Below are positions 1 through 6,748 of a stretch of DNA of 21,212 nt, piece after piece. The stretch comes from DASRTE01 sp035316885 (GTDB lineage Bacteria > Actinomycetota > Actinomycetes > Jiangellales > Jiangellaceae), in NCBI GenBank assembly GCA_035316885.1, contig DATHII010000054.1, positions 1 to 21,212 on the forward strand. The letters run 5' to 3'. A program made the position numbers and the translations under genes. The notes under the pieces are model-generated. The model was given only the letters and a program-made list of their open reading frames with translations, had not been told where the DNA came from and searched no databases. Numbering within the stretch: the first letter of the stretch is position 1; each line of letters starts with the position of its first letter.

Positions 1-255
1 GTTGAATGTCTTGGCGCCGGCCTCCTCTGGGGCGTCCGGCCAATATGCGGCCATGATGTCGTAGGTCGTGCGGCCGAGAACCATGGCGAACGGCTTGCTG
101 GTCGCCTCGTCCATGACCTGCCCCATCTGCTCGTCCCAATAGTTCACCGACCAGCCACCGTGCGCGAAGCCGCCACTGTCGTCCTCTTCAGGTCCGCCCG
201 GGGCCTGCATGACCCCGTCCAGGGTCAAGAAGGTGCTCACGATCAGCTTGCTCAT
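1..255 (-). CDS. Dihydrofolate reductase family protein (RibD C-terminal fold), partial
   Basis: The first 85 residues of a protein whose 3' end lies beyond the window edge. The N-terminus starts MSKLIVSTFLTLDGVMQAPG, the usual opening of the RibD C-terminal/DHFR-like reductase family (first beta strand plus the SLDG-type turn). It continues with the conserved VLGRTTYDIMAAYWP segment at residues 59-73, which contributes to NADPH binding in this fold. The ATG at 255-253 is preceded on the minus strand by GAAGGGA at suitable spacing, which supports this start. Members of this family are soluble NADPH-dependent reductases of mostly unknown substrate, and not usually the folate-pathway enzyme itself. 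It stands alone and is transcribed away from the rest of the window. Confidence 0.88.
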   Translation of the reverse strand, partial: MSKLIVSTFLTLDGVMQAPGGPEEDDSGGFAHGGWSVNYWDEQMGQVMDEATSKPFAMVLGRTTYDIMAAYWPDAPEEAGAKTFN

Positions 256-569
256 TGCTTGTGTCCCTTCGATCGGATCCCGGCATGAGGTGAGCCCAGC
301 GCGGTATCAGACGGCCCAGCGGGGCAAAGCTCATCGCGAGTGTAGAGGGCGGCCCGGACATCTGGTTGATCCCCTCGCCGAGCCTGGCAGTCGTGCGGCC
401 GCCGGGAGGCACACGCCGACCTCGGCGATGCCCTGGATCTGGCGCTTCCTGGCGATGAGGTGCGGCACATCCGCGTCGACCTGGCTGGGCACGGCCACGC
501 GCACGCTCGCAACCGGCGGCGGTGGGCTCGGGTGGCCCGCTGTCGGGGGGCCTGGGTAGCATCGGCGTC
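256..569. other. Divergent intergenic region with no supported gene
   Basis: A 314-base gap between the minus-strand reductase and the plus-strand hydrolase. Several open frames cross it, but their translations are Arg/Pro/Gly-rich and show no recognisable domain, and none has a convincing ribosome binding site. It must hold the two divergent promoters. I could not pick a convincing -35/-10 pair for either direction. Confidence 0.5.
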
Positions 570-1265
570 ATGGATGTCATTCTGATTCCCGGATTCTGGT
601 TGAACGCCGCCTCGTGGGACGGCGTCGTTCCCGCGCTCGAGGCCGCGGGGCACCGGGTGCGCGCGCTGACGCTGCCCGGGCTGGCGTCGATCGACGACGA
701 TCGGGCGGGCGTCGGCCTCGCCGATCACGTCGCCGCGGTCATCGCGGTCATCGACGACACGGATGCGCCGGTGGCGCTGGTCGGTCACAGCGGCGGCGGG
801 GCGATCGCGCACGCGGCGGTCGACGCGCGGCCGGATCGGGTCGCCCGCGTCGTGTACGTCGACTCGGTGCCGCTCGGCGACGGCGGGTTGATCAACGACG
901 AACTGCCCGTCGTGGACGGCGAGATCCCGCTGCCCGACTGGTCGGTGTTCGAGGAGGAGGACCTGACCGATCTCGACGACGAACTGCGGGAGCGGTTCCG
1001 GGCGACGTCGATCCCCGAGCCGGTGGGGGTCGCGACCGACCGCCAGGTGCTGCGCGACCCGCGCCGCTACGACGTGCCGATCACGGTGATCACCTGCGAG
1101 TTCCCGTCGGAGATGCTGCGCGAGCTGATGGCGAAGGGCCACTCGTACACGGCGGAGCTCGCCAAGGTCCACGACGCGCAGCTGGTCGATCTGCCGACCG
1201 GGCATTGGCCGCAGCTCACCAAGCCGGCCGAGCTCGGGGCGGCGATCGTCGAGGCCCTCACCTGA
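570..1265 (+). CDS. Alpha/beta-fold hydrolase
   Basis: A 231-residue cytoplasmic serine hydrolase of the small single-domain alpha/beta type. The first strand and oxyanion loop read VILIPGFW (residues 3-10). The nucleophile elbow is GHSGGG with Ser74, and the catalytic histidine is most likely His212 in the C-terminal GHWPQL segment. The acid is uncertain, with Asp203 or a residue of the 176-180 loop possible. I chose the ATG at 570 because it places the first beta strand right at the N-terminus. An in-frame upstream ATG at 522 would only add a Gly/Ser-rich leader. The physiological ester or lactone substrate cannot be told. It lies 45 nt before the next gene and may be co-transcribed with it. 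Confidence 0.85.
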   Translation: MDVILIPGFWLNAASWDGVVPALEAAGHRVRALTLPGLASIDDDRAGVGLADHVAAVIAVIDDTDAPVALVGHSGGGAIAHAAVDARPDRVARVVYVDSVPLGDGGLINDELPVVDGEIPLPDWSVFEEEDLTDLDDELRERFRATSIPEPVGVATDRQVLRDPRRYDVPITVITCEFPSEMLRELMAKGHSYTAELAKVHDAQLVDLPTGHWPQLTKPAELGAAIVEALT

Positions 1266-1310
1266 GGCCGCATCCCCGGCGGTACCCGGTCAGGTCGAGG
1301 AGTGATGACG

Positions 1311-1802
1311 ATGACCACCTGGAAAGAGTTCACCGAACGCGCGCCGCGGATCGCCGCCATCTTCACCCGGCGCCACGCCGCCACCGGCAACCTGTGCCTG
1401 TTGGCCACCCTCCGCTCGGACGGATTCCCGCGGATCAGCCCGATCGAGCCGAGGATCTTCGAAGACCAGTTGTGGATCGTCGGCATGCCGGACACCACCA
1501 AATTCCGCGACCTGGGCCGCGACCCGCGCTTCTGTCTGCACACCGCGACCGTCGACACCGAGGTGAAGGACGGCGACGCGAAGTTGTGGGGTGTGGTCAA
1601 GGACGTCCAGGACAAGCCGCTGCATCAGCGGTTCGCCACGGCACTGTTCGACGAGACCGGGCTCGACCTCCGGGGACTGGAGTTCGACCACTTCTACGCG
1701 GCCGACCTGACCGGCGCGGCGGCGGTGGAGGTCGGCGGTGGCCACATGGACGTCACGGTCTGGAAGCCGGGTGAGCCGGAGCGTGTTGTACGGAAGCACT
1801 GA
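1311..1802 (+). CDS. Pyridoxamine 5'-phosphate oxidase family (FMN/F420 split-barrel) protein
   Basis: A 163-residue protein with the split-barrel flavin-binding fold. The pattern CLLATLRSDGFPRISPI (residues 29-45) followed by an LWIVGMPDTTKFRDLGRDPR segment is typical of PNPOx-like proteins that bind FMN, F420 or haem. The Lys at 64 and Arg at 70 sit where cofactor phosphate contacts usually occur. Function is probably a small redox or cofactor-binding role, not true vitamin B6 synthesis, because the PNPOx C-terminal dimerisation region is missing. GAGGAG at 1297-1302 is best spaced for the ATG at 1311. ATG 1305 and GTG 1302 are possible in-frame alternatives. Confidence 0.8.
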   Translation: MTTWKEFTERAPRIAAIFTRRHAATGNLCLLATLRSDGFPRISPIEPRIFEDQLWIVGMPDTTKFRDLGRDPRFCLHTATVDTEVKDGDAKLWGVVKDVQDKPLHQRFATALFDETGLDLRGLEFDHFYAADLTGAAAVEVGGGHMDVTVWKPGEPERVVRKH

Positions 1803-1915
1803 CCTCAGAAGCTGACCACCTGCTTGCGCAGTCCAGACGTTTCGAGCACAGCCGCCGGTACGGCCGCTGCCACGCGTCGACCTCGACCAGCTTGGCCGGC
1901 TAGGCTACCAGCGCA

Positions 1916-1929
1916 CTTGTTATGATAGG
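1916..1929. promoter_or_regulatory. Palindromic operator, site 1, overlapping the gntR promoter
   Basis: The sequence CTTGTTATGATAGG is a degenerate member of a 14-bp palindrome that recurs at 3950, 8082 and 8149. It contains TATGAT (1921-1926), a near-consensus -10 hexamer, so a bound regulator would block RNA polymerase. The position immediately upstream of the GntR-family gene suggests autoregulation. That GntR is the binding protein is inferred from co-location, not shown. Confidence 0.6.
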
Positions 1930-1975
1930 TACGAACTGGGCGACCCCCGCTGCCTGCCGAGAGGATCAGCCGCGC

Positions 1976-2746
1976 GTGAAGCCGAGGGTGGACGACGGAC
2001 GCCTCGACGCCGGCGAGGACGCCGTCGACCGCCGGGCCGACACTCCCCTGTGGCTGCAGCTCCGGCTCCTCATCAAGCGCCAGATCGAGGACGGGGCCCT
2101 CTCCCCCGGCGAGCAGCTGCCGTCAGAGGCCGAGCTGTGCGAGCGCTTCAGCGTTTCGCGCACGGTCGTCCGCGAGGCGCTCGGCCAGCTGGTCGTCGAC
2201 GGCCGCATCTACAAGATCAAGGGCAAGGGCGCCTTCGTCTCCAAGCGCAAGGGCGACGAGGAGTTCGTCGGCACCACCATGGGCTTCTGGGAGGAGATGT
2301 CCGGCAAGGGCTCCCAGGTCCAGACGAAGGTCCTCGCGCAGGACCTCGCCGAGGCGAGCGAGCGCGAGCGGGCGGCGCTCCGCCTCGACGAGCACGCGCA
2401 GGTCGTCCGGCTCCGGCGCCTGTACGTCGTCGACCGGACGCCGACGATCCTGGTCGGCACCGCGCTGCCGGCCGCGCTGGTGCCGGGGCTGGAGCGGGCC
2501 AACCTCCACAACCGCTCGCTGTACGAGACGGTCCGCCAGCGCTACGGGCTGGTCCCGTTCCGCGCCGAGCGCTGGATCGAGGCAGCCGTCCCCGACCACC
2601 AGGAGGCGGCGCTCCTGGGCGTCCCCGCCGCCGCGCCGGTGCTCGGCATCGAGTCGATCGCCTGGCTCCAGGGCGGCCTGCCCATGGAGTACTACTACGC
2701 GCTGCACCGGACCGACGAGACCCGGCTGCACGTGATGAGCCGCTAG
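1976..2746 (+). CDS. GntR-family transcriptional regulator, HutC/UTRA subfamily
   Basis: A 256-residue one-component repressor-type regulator. Residues 23-90 form the GntR winged helix-turn-helix: PLWLQLRLLIKRQIEDG, then PGEQLPSEAELCERFSVSRT, then the wing YKIKGKGAFV. Residues about 110-250 form a UTRA ligand domain, ending in the typical MEYYYALHRTDETRL strand. HutC-subfamily proteins bind sugar phosphates, amino acids or related effectors and then release DNA. I chose GTG 1976, which follows GAGAGGA at 1959-1965. The upstream in-frame ATG at 1922 lies inside the palindrome and its probable -10 box, so it is unlikely to be translated. The gene is followed 9 nt later, in the same frame, by the solute-binding protein gene. 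It probably controls the whole 1.9-13.6 kb block. Confidence 0.9.
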   Translation: MKPRVDDGRLDAGEDAVDRRADTPLWLQLRLLIKRQIEDGALSPGEQLPSEAELCERFSVSRTVVREALGQLVVDGRIYKIKGKGAFVSKRKGDEEFVGTTMGFWEEMSGKGSQVQTKVLAQDLAEASERERAALRLDEHAQVVRLRRLYVVDRTPTILVGTALPAALVPGLERANLHNRSLYETVRQRYGLVPFRAERWIEAAVPDHQEAALLGVPAAAPVLGIESIAWLQGGLPMEYYYALHRTDETRLHVMSR

Positions 2747-2755
2747 GAGACGCCG

Positions 2756-3922
2756 ATGACGGCCCGGCTGCGCATCCTCATGGAGACGGTCCCCGACACC
2801 GACGTGGTCGCCTCCATGCTGCCGGCGTTCCGCGCCCAGCACCCCGAGGTGGCGGTCGACGTCGAGGCGATGCACTACGACGACCTGCGCGGCCCGACGC
2901 TCGCGTCGCTGCGCGCCGACCAGCCGGACCTGGACCTCGTCATCCTCGACAACCCGTGGGTGGAGGGGCTGGTCGGCGCGGCGCAGCTCGAGCCGCTCGA
3001 CGAGCGCATCGCGGCGACCGGGCTCGACTGGGACGGCTACCACCCGACGCTGCGCTCGGCCGCCGAGCTCGACGGGCGCATCTGGGGGGTGCCGTTCTAC
3101 AGCTGGACACCTGGCCTGGTGTACCGGCGCGACCTCTGGGAGACAGCCGGGGTGTCCGCACCTGGCTCCCTGGACGAGCTGGCGGCGGCGGCGAAGGCGC
3201 TGACCACCCCCGAGCAGGCCGGCATCGCCATGCAGCCGCGCGCCGGCTACGACCTGTGCGAGGAGTTCGGCAGCTGGCTGTTCGCCGCGGGCGGGGCGGT
3301 CCAGGACGGCGCGGGCCGGGTCGTGCTCGACTCCGCGGCGGCCCGCAACGCGCTCGCGGTCTACGTCGACGTGCACGCCAGCGCAGCCCCGCCCGGCTCG
3401 CTGGAGTGGGCGTTCGACGACTCCATGCGGGCGCTCGCCGAGGGCGCGGCCGCCGCGGCCGTCAACTGCAACTGGGCGGTGCCGTGGCTGAGCTCGCGCG
3501 GCGGGCCGGCCCCCGAGCTGGCCGGGCGCTTCGCGCTCGCCCCCATCCCCGGCGGCGCGAGCGTGCTCGGCGTCTGGTACTGGGCGATCCCTGCCAACGC
3601 CCGCGACAAGGAGGCCGCCTGGGCGTTCATCTCCTGGATGGCGGCCAACGAGCGCGATCGCGTGGCCCGAGGCGGCGCCCCGGTCGGCGGCGGCGTGCTG
3701 ACCGACGCCTCCGCCTGGGCCGACGGCCTGGACCCGGGCGCCTACTACCAGCCCGTCGACGCGCTGCACGCGGGCGCCCGGCCGCTGGTCGTCGGCCAAA
3801 ACGCCGAGGACGTCATCGTCGCCGTCGGCGAGGAGCTGCACCCGTCCGTCGCCGGCAGCATCAGCGTCGACGAGGCGGTCACCCGTGCAGCCAGGCGCGC
3901 CGAGGCGCTGCTGGCGGGCTGA
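2756..3922 (+). CDS. Extracellular-type solute-binding protein (family 1 fold) lacking a signal peptide
   Basis: A 388-residue protein with the type-1 ABC solute-binding fold. The first strand and helix (LRILMETVPDTD, then MLPAFRAQHPEVAVDVE) start at residue 4. The hinge and ligand-cleft pattern DGRIWGVPFYSWTPGLVYRRDLWE lies near residue 105-128, and the C-lobe WAIPANARDKEAAWAFISWM near 280-300. Unlike normal family members it has no Sec, Tat or lipobox leader. No leader can be added upstream because the preceding gene's stop is only 9 nt away in the same frame. AGGAG overlapping that stop (2745-2749) serves as its ribosome binding site, so translation is probably coupled to the regulator. 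No permease or ATPase of an ABC importer lies nearby. It may be a cytoplasmic ligand sensor or a relic importer component. Confidence 0.85.
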   Translation: MTARLRILMETVPDTDVVASMLPAFRAQHPEVAVDVEAMHYDDLRGPTLASLRADQPDLDLVILDNPWVEGLVGAAQLEPLDERIAATGLDWDGYHPTLRSAAELDGRIWGVPFYSWTPGLVYRRDLWETAGVSAPGSLDELAAAAKALTTPEQAGIAMQPRAGYDLCEEFGSWLFAAGGAVQDGAGRVVLDSAAARNALAVYVDVHASAAPPGSLEWAFDDSMRALAEGAAAAAVNCNWAVPWLSSRGGPAPELAGRFALAPIPGGASVLGVWYWAIPANARDKEAAWAFISWMAANERDRVARGGAPVGGGVLTDASAWADGLDPGAYYQPVDALHAGARPLVVGQNAEDVIVAVGEELHPSVAGSISVDEAVTRAARRAEALLAG

Positions 3923-3949
3923 CACCGGGAATCCCGGCGCCGCCGGCAG

Positions 3950-3963
3950 CTTGTCATGACAGG
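3950..3963. promoter_or_regulatory. Palindromic operator, site 2, upstream of the kinase-cupin-SDR unit
   Basis: CTTGTCATGACAGG is palindromic except at position 2, with a perfect 10-bp core TGTCATGACA (3952-3961). It matches sites at 1916, 8082 and 8149 and overlaps the likely -35 element of the kinase promoter. It lies in the 103-nt gap between the solute-binding protein and kinase genes. This suggests that the kinase starts its own regulated transcript and is not only read through from upstream. Confidence 0.68.
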
Positions 3964-3979
3964 TGCTGGTTGGTAGCGT
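3951..3979 (+). promoter_or_regulatory. Candidate promoter of the LsrK-like kinase operon
   Basis: TTGTCA (3951-3956) is one mismatch from the -35 consensus. After exactly 17 nt it is followed by TAGCGT (3974-3979), an actinobacterial-style -10 with the conserved T, A and final T. The -35 box is embedded in the palindromic operator, which fits repression by occlusion. Transcription would begin near 3986, giving a leader of about 40 nt before the ATG at 4026. Confidence 0.45.
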
Positions 3980-4025
3980 CGGAGCGCTGGCGCCGGACCC
4001 TCGGCGCGGACAAGGGGATCGCCGG

Positions 4026-5564
4026 ATGGGCCACCTGCTGGCCATCGACGCGGGGACGGGCGGCTGCCGCGCGGTCGTCTTCAGCGACCAAGGCCGGCCG
4101 CTGGCCGGCGCCAGGCGCCGCTGGGTCCACTCGGCCGACCCCGACCACCCGGGCTCGGTCGACTTCGACACCGGTGCGGCCTGGGCGCTGATCAGCGAGT
4201 GCGTGCGCGACAGCCTCGCCGATGTGCGCGCCAACGACGTCCGCGCGGTCAGCGCCACCAGCGTGCGCGGCGGGCTCGTCCTGTTCGACGCCGCCGGCGA
4301 CGAGCTGTGGGCGTGCGGGAGCACCGACGCCCGCGCCGCCGACCAGGTCCGCTCGGTGCGGCTGCGCGAACCCGGGTTCGAGGCCGAGGCGTACCGGAGC
4401 TCCGGGCAGACGCTCGCGATGGCGGCGCTCCCCCGCCTGCTGTGGCTGCGCGACCGGCTCCCGCGCGTCTACGAGGCAGCCTCGACGCTCGGGATGATCA
4501 GCGACTGGGTCCTCGCCAGGCTCAGTGGCGAGCACGCCGCCGACCCGGCGAACGCGTGCACCACCGGGCTGTTCTCGCTCGCCGGGCGGACCTGGGCGCC
4601 CGAGCTGGCCAGCCGCTGGGGACTGCGCACCGACCTGCTTCCCCCGGTGGTGGAGCCGGGCACCCCGATCGGCAAGGTCGGCGCGGCCGCGGCGGCGGCG
4701 ACCGGGCTGGCGGCCGGGACCCCGGTGGTCATGGGCGGCGGCGACGCGCAGGTCGCGGCGCTCGGCCTCGGCGTGGTCCGGCCCGGCCAGGCGGCCGTCG
4801 TCGGCGGCACCCACTGGCAGCAGCTGGTCGACCTCGACCAGCCGGCCACCGACCCGGAGGGACGGATTCGGGTGACCTGCCATGTGCTCGGCGGGCACTG
4901 GCAGGCCGAGACGATCGCGCTCGGCGCTGGGGCGCTGGTGCGCTGGTTCCTGGACGCGTTCTGCGCGCCGGAGGCGGCCGCCGGCGACGCCTTCGCGGCC
5001 ATGGCCGAGCAGGCAGGGCGGATCCCGCCGGGCGCCGACGGCGTGCTCGCGATCGGCTCGAACGCCTTTGACTACCTGCGCTGGCGGCACGCGGCCCCGT
5101 CCCTGCTGAACCTGCCCGTGGCCGCCGCGCCGGCCACCCGCGCGCTGCTCTTTCGCGCCCTGCTGGAGAGCGCCGCCCTGGTCACGCGGGCCAATCTGGA
5201 GACCATGGCGGCGAGCGCCGCCAGGCCCGCGTCGATCGCGTTCGGCGGCGGCGGCGCGCGCAGCCCGCTGTGGGCGCAGCTGCTCGCCGACGTCCTGCGC
5301 CAGAACGTCCAGGTGCCGCCGGTCACCGAGGCGAGCGCGCTCGGCGCGGCCATCCTCGCCGGCGTCGGCGTCGGCGCGTTCGACGACGCGGCCGCGACGG
5401 CCGCGGCGCTCGCCGCCGGCGGGCGCGTCCACCAGCCCGACCCGGCTGCCGCGGCGGTCTACGACGACTGCTTCGGGCGCTGGCGGCGGGCCTACGAGCA
5501 CCAGCTGGCCCTCGCCGACCAGGGCGTGACCACGCCGCTGTGGCGCGCACCCGGCCAGGCCTGA
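4026..5564 (+). CDS. lsrK: FGGY-family kinase, LsrK (autoinducer-2 kinase)-like
   Basis: A 512-residue two-domain FGGY carbohydrate kinase. The N-terminal phosphate loop reads LLAIDAGTGGCRAVVF (4-19). The catalytic base is most likely Asp240 in MGGGDAQVAALG, and the ATP-binding AFGGGGARSPLW segment lies in the C-domain. Several stretches match what I recall of E. coli LsrK better than xylulo- or glycerol kinases: HPGSVDFDTGAAW, the DARAADQV turn, ASTLGMISDWVLARLSGE, VVGGTHWQQLVDL and the C-terminal GVTTPLWRAPG. LsrK phosphorylates the linear form of AI-2 (DPD) at C5 in the cytoplasm. The ATG at 4026 follows AAGGGGAT. The cupin starts 19 nt after the stop, so the two are co-transcribed. The substrate could also be another short keto-polyol. 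Confidence 0.78.
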   Translation: MGHLLAIDAGTGGCRAVVFSDQGRPLAGARRRWVHSADPDHPGSVDFDTGAAWALISECVRDSLADVRANDVRAVSATSVRGGLVLFDAAGDELWACGSTDARAADQVRSVRLREPGFEAEAYRSSGQTLAMAALPRLLWLRDRLPRVYEAASTLGMISDWVLARLSGEHAADPANACTTGLFSLAGRTWAPELASRWGLRTDLLPPVVEPGTPIGKVGAAAAAATGLAAGTPVVMGGGDAQVAALGLGVVRPGQAAVVGGTHWQQLVDLDQPATDPEGRIRVTCHVLGGHWQAETIALGAGALVRWFLDAFCAPEAAAGDAFAAMAEQAGRIPPGADGVLAIGSNAFDYLRWRHAAPSLLNLPVAAAPATRALLFRALLESAALVTRANLETMAASAARPASIAFGGGGARSPLWAQLLADVLRQNVQVPPVTEASALGAAILAGVGVGAFDDAAATAAALAAGGRVHQPDPAAAAVYDDCFGRWRRAYEHQLALADQGVTTPLWRAPGQA

Positions 5565-5583
5565 GGCAGGAAGGAGGACCTGC

Positions 5584-5964
5584 GTGTACCGCAGCAACCA
5601 GCGCGACCTGAGCTACAAGTTCGGCGACCATGGCCCCGGCTACCTCGCGCGCGGCCCCCGGATCGACGTGGGCGTGATCGTCCTGCGCCCCGGCGACGAA
5701 TATCCCAACCACTACCACGCCCACTCCGAGAACCTGTTCTTCACCCTCGAAGGCGAGGCGAGCCTGTGGAGCGACTGCCGCGAACGCTTCACCCTCCGCC
5801 AGGGCGACCTGCACCGCTGCGACCCTGGCGAGATGCACTACCTGGTCAACGAGGCCGACGCGCCCTGGCGGGCGGTGTTCGTGCGCGCCCCACACGACCC
5901 CACCGACACCATCCAGGTGGCCTGGGTCCCGGGCCAGCCGAGGCCGCCGGCAGGCCGCGCATGA
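5584..5964 (+). CDS. Small cupin-domain protein
   Basis: A 126-residue single-domain cupin. Motif 1 runs from Gly37 through His43, His45 and Glu49 (HYHAHSENLFFTLEGE). Motif 2 is GDLHRCDPGEMHYLVN with Pro81, His85 and Asn89. This gives a complete set of metal ligands (His43, His45, Glu49, His85). Such proteins act as sugar or keto-acid isomerases, dioxygenases or epimerases. The GTG start at 5584 is backed by a strong AAGGAGGA at 5570-5577. It sits between the LsrK-like kinase and a dehydrogenase. In the AI-2 pathway the kinase product is isomerised by LsrG, which is absent here, so the cupin is a reasonable but untested candidate for that step. Confidence 0.85.
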   Translation: MYRSNQRDLSYKFGDHGPGYLARGPRIDVGVIVLRPGDEYPNHYHAHSENLFFTLEGEASLWSDCRERFTLRQGDLHRCDPGEMHYLVNEADAPWRAVFVRAPHDPTDTIQVAWVPGQPRPPAGRA

Positions 5965-5977
5965 GGAGGGCTGGGCG

Positions 5978-6748
5978 ATGACCGGCAGGCTGGCCGGCCG
6001 GGTCGGGGTGATCACCGGCGGCGGTGGCGGGATCGGCCGGGCCGGGGCGCTGCGGTTCGCCGCCGAGGGCGCCGCGCTGGTCCTGCTCGATCCCGACGGG
6101 GTCGGCACCGCCAAGACCGTCGCCGACATCGAGGAGGCCGGCGGCAAGGCGCTGGCGCTCGGCGGCGACTGCGCCGCCGAGGCCGACGTGCTGGCGGCGG
6201 TGCGCGCCGCCGTCGACACCTGGGGCAAGCTCGACCTGCTCTGGGCCAACGCCGGCATCGGCGTCTCCAAGACCGTCCCGGAGACCACCCTGGCCGAGTG
6301 GGAGCGGGTGGTCGCGGTCAACCTCAACGGCGCGTTCCTGCTCGCCAAGCACGGCATCCCGGAGCTGGCGCGCGCCGGCGGCGGCACGATGGTGATCAGC
6401 GGCTCGGCGAACTCGTTCTCGGCCGACCGCCGCTGGGCCGCCTACTGCGCCACCAAGGGCGCGCTGCTGATGCTCTGCAAGGCGCTGGCGCTCGACCACG
6501 CGGGCGACGGCGTCCGCGTCAACATCGTCTGCCCCGGCTCGGTGGCGACCCCCCTGCACGAGCTGTGGTTGCGCGAGCACGCCGAGGGCGCCTATGACGA
6601 CGCCCTGGCGGCCGACACGGCGGCCCACCCGCTCGGTCGCCTCGGGACCCCGCAGGACGTCGCCAACGCCGCGCTGTTCCTGTCCTGCGACGAGTCGAGC
6701 TTCATCACCGGCTCGTCACTGGCCGTCGACGGCGGGGTCACCGCATGA
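5978..6748 (+). CDS. Short-chain dehydrogenase/reductase (SDR), classical type
   Basis: A 256-residue classical SDR with an intact active site. The cofactor loop is TGGGGGIG (13-20), Asp38 after the second strand favours NAD over NADP, and the NAG motif is at 91-93. The catalytic set is Ser143, Tyr156 and Lys160, with NLNG near 115. Residues 182 onward show the usual PGSVATPL and VDGG C-terminal signatures. It would interconvert a hydroxyl and a keto group on a small polyol or sugar acid. A GGAGG sequence 9 nt upstream of the ATG supports the start, and the cupin ends 13 nt before it. The last 11 nt overlap the 3' end of the opposing aminotransferase gene. Confidence 0.92.
   Translation: MTGRLAGRVGVITGGGGGIGRAGALRFAAEGAALVLLDPDGVGTAKTVADIEEAGGKALALGGDCAAEADVLAAVRAAVDTWGKLDLLWANAGIGVSKTVPETTLAEWERVVAVNLNGAFLLAKHGIPELARAGGGTMVISGSANSFSADRRWAAYCATKGALLMLCKALALDHAGDGVRVNIVCPGSVATPLHELWLREHAEGAYDDALAADTAAHPLGRLGTPQDVANAALFLSCDESSFITGSSLAVDGGVTA

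Noticed and set aside
256..569. Small minus-strand gene or gene remnant in the first intergenic region
   Set aside because: Translations in all frames are low-complexity and typical of noncoding GC-rich DNA, with no start signal.
3925..3937. CCGGGA-A-TCCCGG as a terminator after the solute-binding protein gene
   Set aside because: The arms are separated by a single base, which cannot form a proper loop, and no T-tract follows. It may be incidental.
2123..4324. Very long open frames on the opposite strand and in shifted frames of most genes here
   Set aside because: They are shadows caused by high GC: rich in Arg, Gly, Ala and Pro, without domains, and overlapping genes with clear motifs and ribosome sites.
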